Source of the DNA: a candidate division Zixibacteria bacterium 4484_93
Lineage (GTDB): Bacteria; UBP14; UBA6098; 4484-93
DNA: 9,565 bases
Direction: 5' to 3'
NCBI GenBank assembly: GCA_002085385.1
Contig: NATO01000039.1
Span: 1 to 9,565 of the forward strand
Positions 6,314 through 9,565 of this stretch are shown here, one piece after another. The notes beneath the pieces are model-generated. The model was not told where the DNA came from. It worked only from the letters and a program-made list of their open reading frames with translations, and did no database searches. The position numbers and the translations under genes are program-made. The first letter of the stretch is position 1. Each line of letters starts with the position of its first letter.

Positions 6314-9300
6314 TCATTTCTCCTTGCCGGATGGTTGTTTCGCTTCGGCAGCTCTTGTTTCTTCTCTCTCGATTGTTTCCATCGGACCAGGGGCAGGAGG
6401 AAATCTCAAATCCGAATAATGAGATGTTTTAGTTTCGCCTTTCCGGTTTGTTTTCGTCTCATCTTTCCTGTTAGCTATTATGCTCCATGAAAAAGAAACA
6501 TCCGATGTTCCGTTTTGCAGCTCTCTTACTTCAAATCCTTTTATGGATTTATTGGCTACATATACGCCATTGCAATCGCCCTCCAATTGGATAAATACCT
6601 TCAATGGATGTTCTTCATCTACAACGATGTTGTTAGCGAAGATTGGGTCGATTTCGATGTATGCTTTGCCGTTTTTTAGTTTTCCTATTCCATAATCCTG
6701 TAAAAGCACTTCCGGCGCTTCTGGACAAAACATATTGACTATGCCACCATTAGTATCGTTGACAATAGTAGCAACAGTACCCGTTCCATTTATTTTATAT
6801 GAAGTGCCATTATAATAGGAAACATAGGCATAATCGTAACCGTCATCGCTTGCGAAATAGCCGCCCTCAGAATAACCTGCAGTTGAGACTCCATAAACAC
6901 CACACTCATACGCTGTGAAAGCACCACCGCTTCCAGCTGTGAGGGTATAGATGGTCGAACTATTATTCCCAATGGCAACAACACCGGTTCCATCCGCAGC
7001 AGTTGCGCCCTTCGCATAAATGCCATTAGAACCCGTGAATGCTGCTCCAGAACCGTCGGTTAGATAGCTTCCTGCAACGGCGTTTCCGGAGGCAATCAAT
7101 CCGGTTCCGCTCGAGTTTCCATTGTATGCGTCCACTCCGAAGCCGGAGGCATTATTCACATAGCCATATACACCGTATGTTCCGCCTGAAGCATAGACGC
7201 CATAAGTTCCGGAGGAGAAGAAGTACCCGCCAGCAGTGGCGCCGGTGCCATAGACACCATATCCGCCCGCAACAGGTGATGAACCATAAACACCGTATCC
7301 TCCGCCGGAGTCCTCGCCGCGAACCCCATACCAACTACCATAACCACGGACACCGCTGTTACTGCTGCCGATATATCCATAGTTGTTGGAATCGTATCGC
7401 CCATAGACGCCGTAGCTGGTGCCGCTGCCATAGACACCATAAGTGCCGCCATCAAAATAGCCGCCGTAAGTGCTGCCTTTTCCATAAACGCCTGCTCCCG
7501 CTGATGGAAGACTGGCGGATAAGTTATTGCCGAGACCGCAAATCCCGGTTCCGCTGCTGTGCTGATTTTTTGCCTCCACTGTGGCGAAAGAACTTGTGTT
7601 TGCTAATGCCATAATCGCTCTGCCACTACTCTGGTCCCATGCCCGAACAGCCCAGGAATTATTATTTGATAATGCATCCAGCGCTGTAGTAGTGCCGCTC
7701 AGCGGTGCATTGATGGTTACGCCGTCGTTGAAATAACCCGTGCCGTTGACATGGAGCTTCCAGGATGGAGAGATTCCTATGCCGAGTCTGTCATTGCTCG
7801 AATCCCAGTAAAGATTGTCATAGCTCAGAGTATGAGCACCTGTCCAGTATGCGACCCTGTTGCTGATTCCTGTGCCGGTGACATTGTCTGTGCCTCCTGC
7901 CCAGGAACCTGCATCACGATACGCCAGATTGCCGTTGCTATCCCTCGTCAGTATCTGCGTATTCGAGCTCGTCGGACCTACACCCTGAAAGCGAACATCG
8001 CCGGTCGTGTGAAGCTGGGTAGTCGGGCTTGTCGTTCCGATGCCGACCTGCTGGTCATCACCTTCAACAGTAAATATTTTGGTACCTTCAGCTCCACCGC
8101 AGATGTAGAAATCGCGGTTGGTGCCCAATGATGTACCGACAATGACAGCTTTATTGCCGCTAACATGTTCCACCAAGTCATTGTTGGCGTATATTTCCTG
8201 GCGCCCACCGCAGCTTATCCTGTAATCTCGACCAGGGAAACTCGGTGAATCTACGCGGAGGTCTCCGTTCACATCGAGCTTATAGGATGGGCTTGCCGTT
8301 CCGATGCCGACTCTATCTGCGGAGCCGTCGGTGAATAAGAGATGGTCGTCAGTTCCTCCCTCGACCCTGAAATCGGTCTGGGTGCTTCCCTCGTTTATTG
8401 CGACCTCGTTATCGGAGTATTGCACATCTATCATACTTCTTCCGCCTGTGTAGAACTGGATTCTGTCAGGTGTGAAGTATATGTATGTATTGTCGTCATC
8501 GTTGTGATAGAGATGGGCGTCGAAGCCTGCATCACCTGCGACCTCGAGCTTATATGATGGGTCTGCCGTTCCGATGCCGAAATCTGCCCCACTTATCCAC
8601 AGTGCATCGGATGAGCCGCTCATTATGAGATCTCCCTCGTTCGGTGCTGCTCCGTGAGCGAAGTGGATGGAACCGTTGCCAGGGTCGAGCGTGATCTCGT
8701 TTGTGCCGTTGTAGATTTCAAGCTCTTTATCGGTGTTGTCCCAATACAACTCATTGGTGCCTGTAATCGAGCTTGTTCCGTCCCAGAAAGCAACCTGAGT
8801 TGCTGCTCCGCTGCCGCCGACACCACCACCGGCACCCATCAAGTTCCATGAGCCATCGGCATCTTCGGTGACTGTAATCGAACCATCGCTTGAACGGATA
8901 AGGTCTCCGCCTCCGCTATCCCTATAATGGTCTGCACGGATGGTGCCGTTGACATCAAGCTTACTTGATGGGCTGGTTGTCCCGATGCCGACATTACCGC
9001 TGAAATAGCCATTTCCGACAAAGTACCCTGCCCAATTATTTGTCCCGCCAGATGCGGTTCCATAGACACCGTAATTGTAATGGGTTCCAGAGGCGGCTCC
9101 ATAGACACCGTAATTGTAATCGGTTCCAAAGGCAGAACCAAAGACGCCGTAAGCGGCGTTGCTGTAGCCACTGTTCCCATGCGCATAGCCATAAACGCCA
9201 TAAGGTGTGCCCGTTGTGGTTGAAACAGCTTCGCCATAAACGCCGCGCTGTGTCCCCGTTGATGAACCCGAATAGCCGTAAACACCATAGCCATTGTCGG

Positions 9301-9565
9301 AACTGCTAATTCCATGAACGCCATAAGCCCCGCTTGTATAGGTGTATGCATACACAGCAGCATTTCCCGACGATGTTGTGTTTGCCATAATTGCATCATC
9401 TCCCGTGGATGACGCACATATCGCTGTTTCGGGACCGCCTCTTATATGGAGTTTGTATGATGGGCTTGCCGTTCCGATGCCGACATAATCATTGAGGTTG
9501 TAGACTGTATCGGGAGCAGTGCCATCGCCGGATATCTGCCAATCGTTGTCCCCTGTGCTACTTTC
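6314..9565 (-). CDS. Giant fiber-like surface protein with GIGT and GVYG repeats and C-terminal cap (5' end cut by window edge)
   Basis: The frame stays open to the right edge, so the Met at 9388 is internal; 1083 residues are visible. Residue numbers count from the edge. Six V-G-I-G-T-x-S-P-x-x-K-L-x-V-x-G modules begin at about 28, 192, 329, 419, 507 and 594. This motif is common in phage tail-fiber and bacterial fiber-like proteins. Two A-F-W-D-G / A-Y-W-T-G...L-Y-W-D modules precede modules 3 and 6. Clusters of Y-G-V-Y-G repeats lie at about 76-180 and 676-922. The last 157 residues form a distinct domain with F-C-P-E-A-P-E-V, I-E-I-D-P-I-F, H-P-L-K-V-F-I-Q-L and G-D-C-N-G-V-Y-V, then Y-S-D-L-R-F-P-P-A-P-G-P and a charged tail. 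I recall this cap from fiber-like proteins of FCB-type genomes. I see no S74 peptidase Ser/Lys dyad signature. A trimeric adhesin-like fiber is inferred; no phage gene is adjacent. Confidence 0.85.
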   Translation of the reverse strand, partial: ESSTGDNDWQISGDGTAPDTVYNLNDYVGIGTASPSYKLHIRGGPETAICASSTGDDAIMANTTSSGNAAVYAYTYTSGAYGVHGISSSDNGYGVYGYSGSSTGTQRGVYGEAVSTTTGTPYGVYGYAHGNSGYSNAAYGVFGSAFGTDYNYGVYGAASGTHYNYGVYGTASGGTNNWAGYFVGNGYFSGNVGIGTTSPSSKLDVNGTIRADHYRDSGGGDLIRSSDGSITVTEDADGSWNLMGAGGGVGGSGAATQVAFWDGTSSITGTNELYWDNTDKELEIYNGTNEITLDPGNGSIHFAHGAAPNEGDLIMSGSSDALWISGADFGIGTADPSYKLEVAGDAGFDAHLYHNDDDNTYIYFTPDRIQFYTGGRSMIDVQYSDNEVAINEGSTQTDFRVEGGTDDHLLFTDGSADRVGIGTASPSYKLDVNGDLRVDSPSFPGRDYRISCGGRQEIYANNDLVEHVSGNKAVIVGTSLGTNRDFYICGGAEGTKIFTVEGDDQQVGIGTTSPTTQLHTTGDVRFQGVGPTSSNTQILTRDSNGNLAYRDAGSWAGGTDNVTGTGISNRVAYWTGAHTLSYDNLYWDSSNDRLGIGISPSWKLHVNGTGYFNDGVTINAPLSGTTTALDALSNNNSWAVRAWDQSSGRAIMALANTSSFATVEAKNQHSSGTGICGLGNNLSASLPSAGAGVYGKGSTYGGYFDGGTYGVYGSGTSYGVYGRYDSNNYGYIGSSNSGVRGYGSWYGVRGEDSGGGYGVYGSSPVAGGYGVYGTGATAGGYFFSSGTYGVYASGGTYGVYGYVNNASGFGVDAYNGNSSGTGLIASGNAVAGSYLTDGSGAAFTGSNGIYAKGATAADGTGVVAIGNNSSTIYTLTAGSGGAFTAYECGVYGVSTAGYSEGGYFASDDGYDYAYVSYYNGTSYKINGTGTVATIVNDTNGGIVNMFCPEAPEVLLQDYGIGKLKNGKAYIEIDPIFANNIVVDEEHPLKVFIQLEGDCNGVYVANKSIKGFEVRELQNGTSDVSFSWSIIANRKDETKTNRKGETKTSHYSDLRFPPAPGPMETIEREETRAAEAKQPSGKEK
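6426..6473 (-). repeat. 24-bp tandem repeat (two copies) near the 3' end of the fiber gene
   Basis: Two adjacent 24-bp units, 6426-6449 and 6450-6473, encode N-R-K-D-E-T-K-T and N-R-K-G-E-T-K-T. The duplicated octapeptide follows the folded cap domain and makes the linker strongly charged. Confidence 0.75.
6800..7540 (-). repeat. GVYG repeat cluster 2 in the fiber protein
   Basis: There are repeated Y-G-V-Y-G units and variants (G-V-R-G, G-V-Y-A, G-I-C-G, G-G-Y-F) spaced roughly 9-16 residues apart, rich in Gly, Ser, Tyr and Thr. At DNA level CCATAGACACC and CATAAACACCGTA-like segments recur. They are probably short beta-strand/turn repeats in a fiber shaft. Confidence 0.8.
7770..9484 (-). 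repeat. Dispersed GIGT-module repeats (six) in the fiber protein
   Basis: The six modules have their V/F/L-G-I-G-T (last copy L-G-I-G-I) starts at about 9484, 8992, 8581, 8311, 8047 and 7786. The 26-bp stretches at 9459-9484 and 8286-8311 are identical, and 8556-8580 matches them with two changes. Such nucleotide identity between copies more than 1.1 kb apart suggests recent duplication or gene conversion. Confidence 0.85.
9060..9138 (-). repeat. 39-bp tandem repeat in GVYG cluster 1
   Basis: The 22-bp segment at 9060-9081 recurs exactly at 9099-9120, and the flanking bases continue the match into a 39-bp, 13-residue unit (consensus Y-N-Y-G-V-Y-G-x-A-S-G-T/G-x). A diverged further copy lies at about 9138-9160. 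It forms the right part of GVYG cluster 1 (about 9025-9340). Confidence 0.85.

Noticed and set aside
7039..7614. 191-aa plus-strand open frame rich in Arg and His
   Set aside because: It lies wholly inside the fiber gene on the opposite strand, in the GVYG repeat region. Its Arg/His/Cys bias is the complement of Gly/Tyr/Val codons, and no ribosome site or family motif is seen.
9025..9340. CRISPR-like repeat array
   Set aside because: The 39-bp units are contiguous coding repeats in frame with the fiber protein, with no unique spacers between constant repeats.
9386..9388. Met at 9388 as the start of the fiber protein
   Set aside because: The frame continues without a stop to 9565 and includes another V-G-I-G-T-A-S-P-S-Y-K-L module upstream, so this Met is internal.
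8839..9417. 192-aa minus-strand open frame with Met/Ala/Thr-rich repeats, overlapping the fiber gene
   Set aside because: Its repeated M-E-P-P-L-E-P-I-T-I-T-V-S units are the alternative-frame reading of the 39-bp tandem repeat. The fiber frame, with recognised motifs, is the real one.
6314..9565. Prophage tail region
   Set aside because: The GIGT modules occur in phage fibers, but no baseplate, capsid, chaperone, lysis or integrase gene is nearby, and the neighbours are ordinary chromosomal or surface-protein genes.

Overview
The window looks like chromosomal DNA from a diderm (Gram-negative-type) bacterium. It carries the C-terminal part of an LptD-like outer-membrane protein, a canonical HU gene with a TTGACA-type promoter, and two very large repeat-built extracellular proteins. 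The protein styles (a GQP...Y.L..GF secreted N-terminal module, FN3-like plus InlB-like repeats, and a fiber protein ending in a G-D-C-N-G-V-Y-V cap) remind me of FCB-group or WOR-3-like candidate phyla. That placement is an impression from memory, not a result. I see no phage structural, tRNA, rRNA, CRISPR or IS genes.

Layout. Plus strand, 1-1821: the 3' part of an LptD-like gene (cut by the left edge), a weak possible terminator, a good sigma70-type promoter, and a 90-aa HU protein followed by a strong hairpin terminator at 1847-1879. Minus strand, 9565 down to 1897: a fiber-like protein of at least 1083 aa (cut by the right edge), a 71-aa orphan HicB-family protein, and a 1354-aa secreted repeat protein. 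The HU gene and the secreted-protein gene converge on the 1847-1879 terminator.

The fiber-like protein is a mosaic of six V-G-I-G-T-x-S-P modules, two clusters of G-V-Y-G repeats and a C-terminal cap domain. The 1354-aa protein has a signal peptide, an FN3-like domain, a five-copy Trp/Cys repeat block in an alternating A-B-A-B-A pattern, flanking InlB-like repeats and a unique C-terminal domain. Both are probably displayed at or beyond the cell surface, so their outer-membrane context fits the LptD-like neighbour, but nothing shows that they act together.

The most unusual item is the small HicB-family gene. It sits between two 28-bp direct repeats (27/28 identical, 254 bp apart), each containing a -10-like TATGAT, an 11-bp palindrome and a Shine-Dalgarno sequence. 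The start codon that follows is also conserved in position. This suggests that the hicB-like gene was inserted or duplicated together with a leader cassette. No HicA toxin gene is visible in the window. No gene-free stretch exceeds 150 bases.
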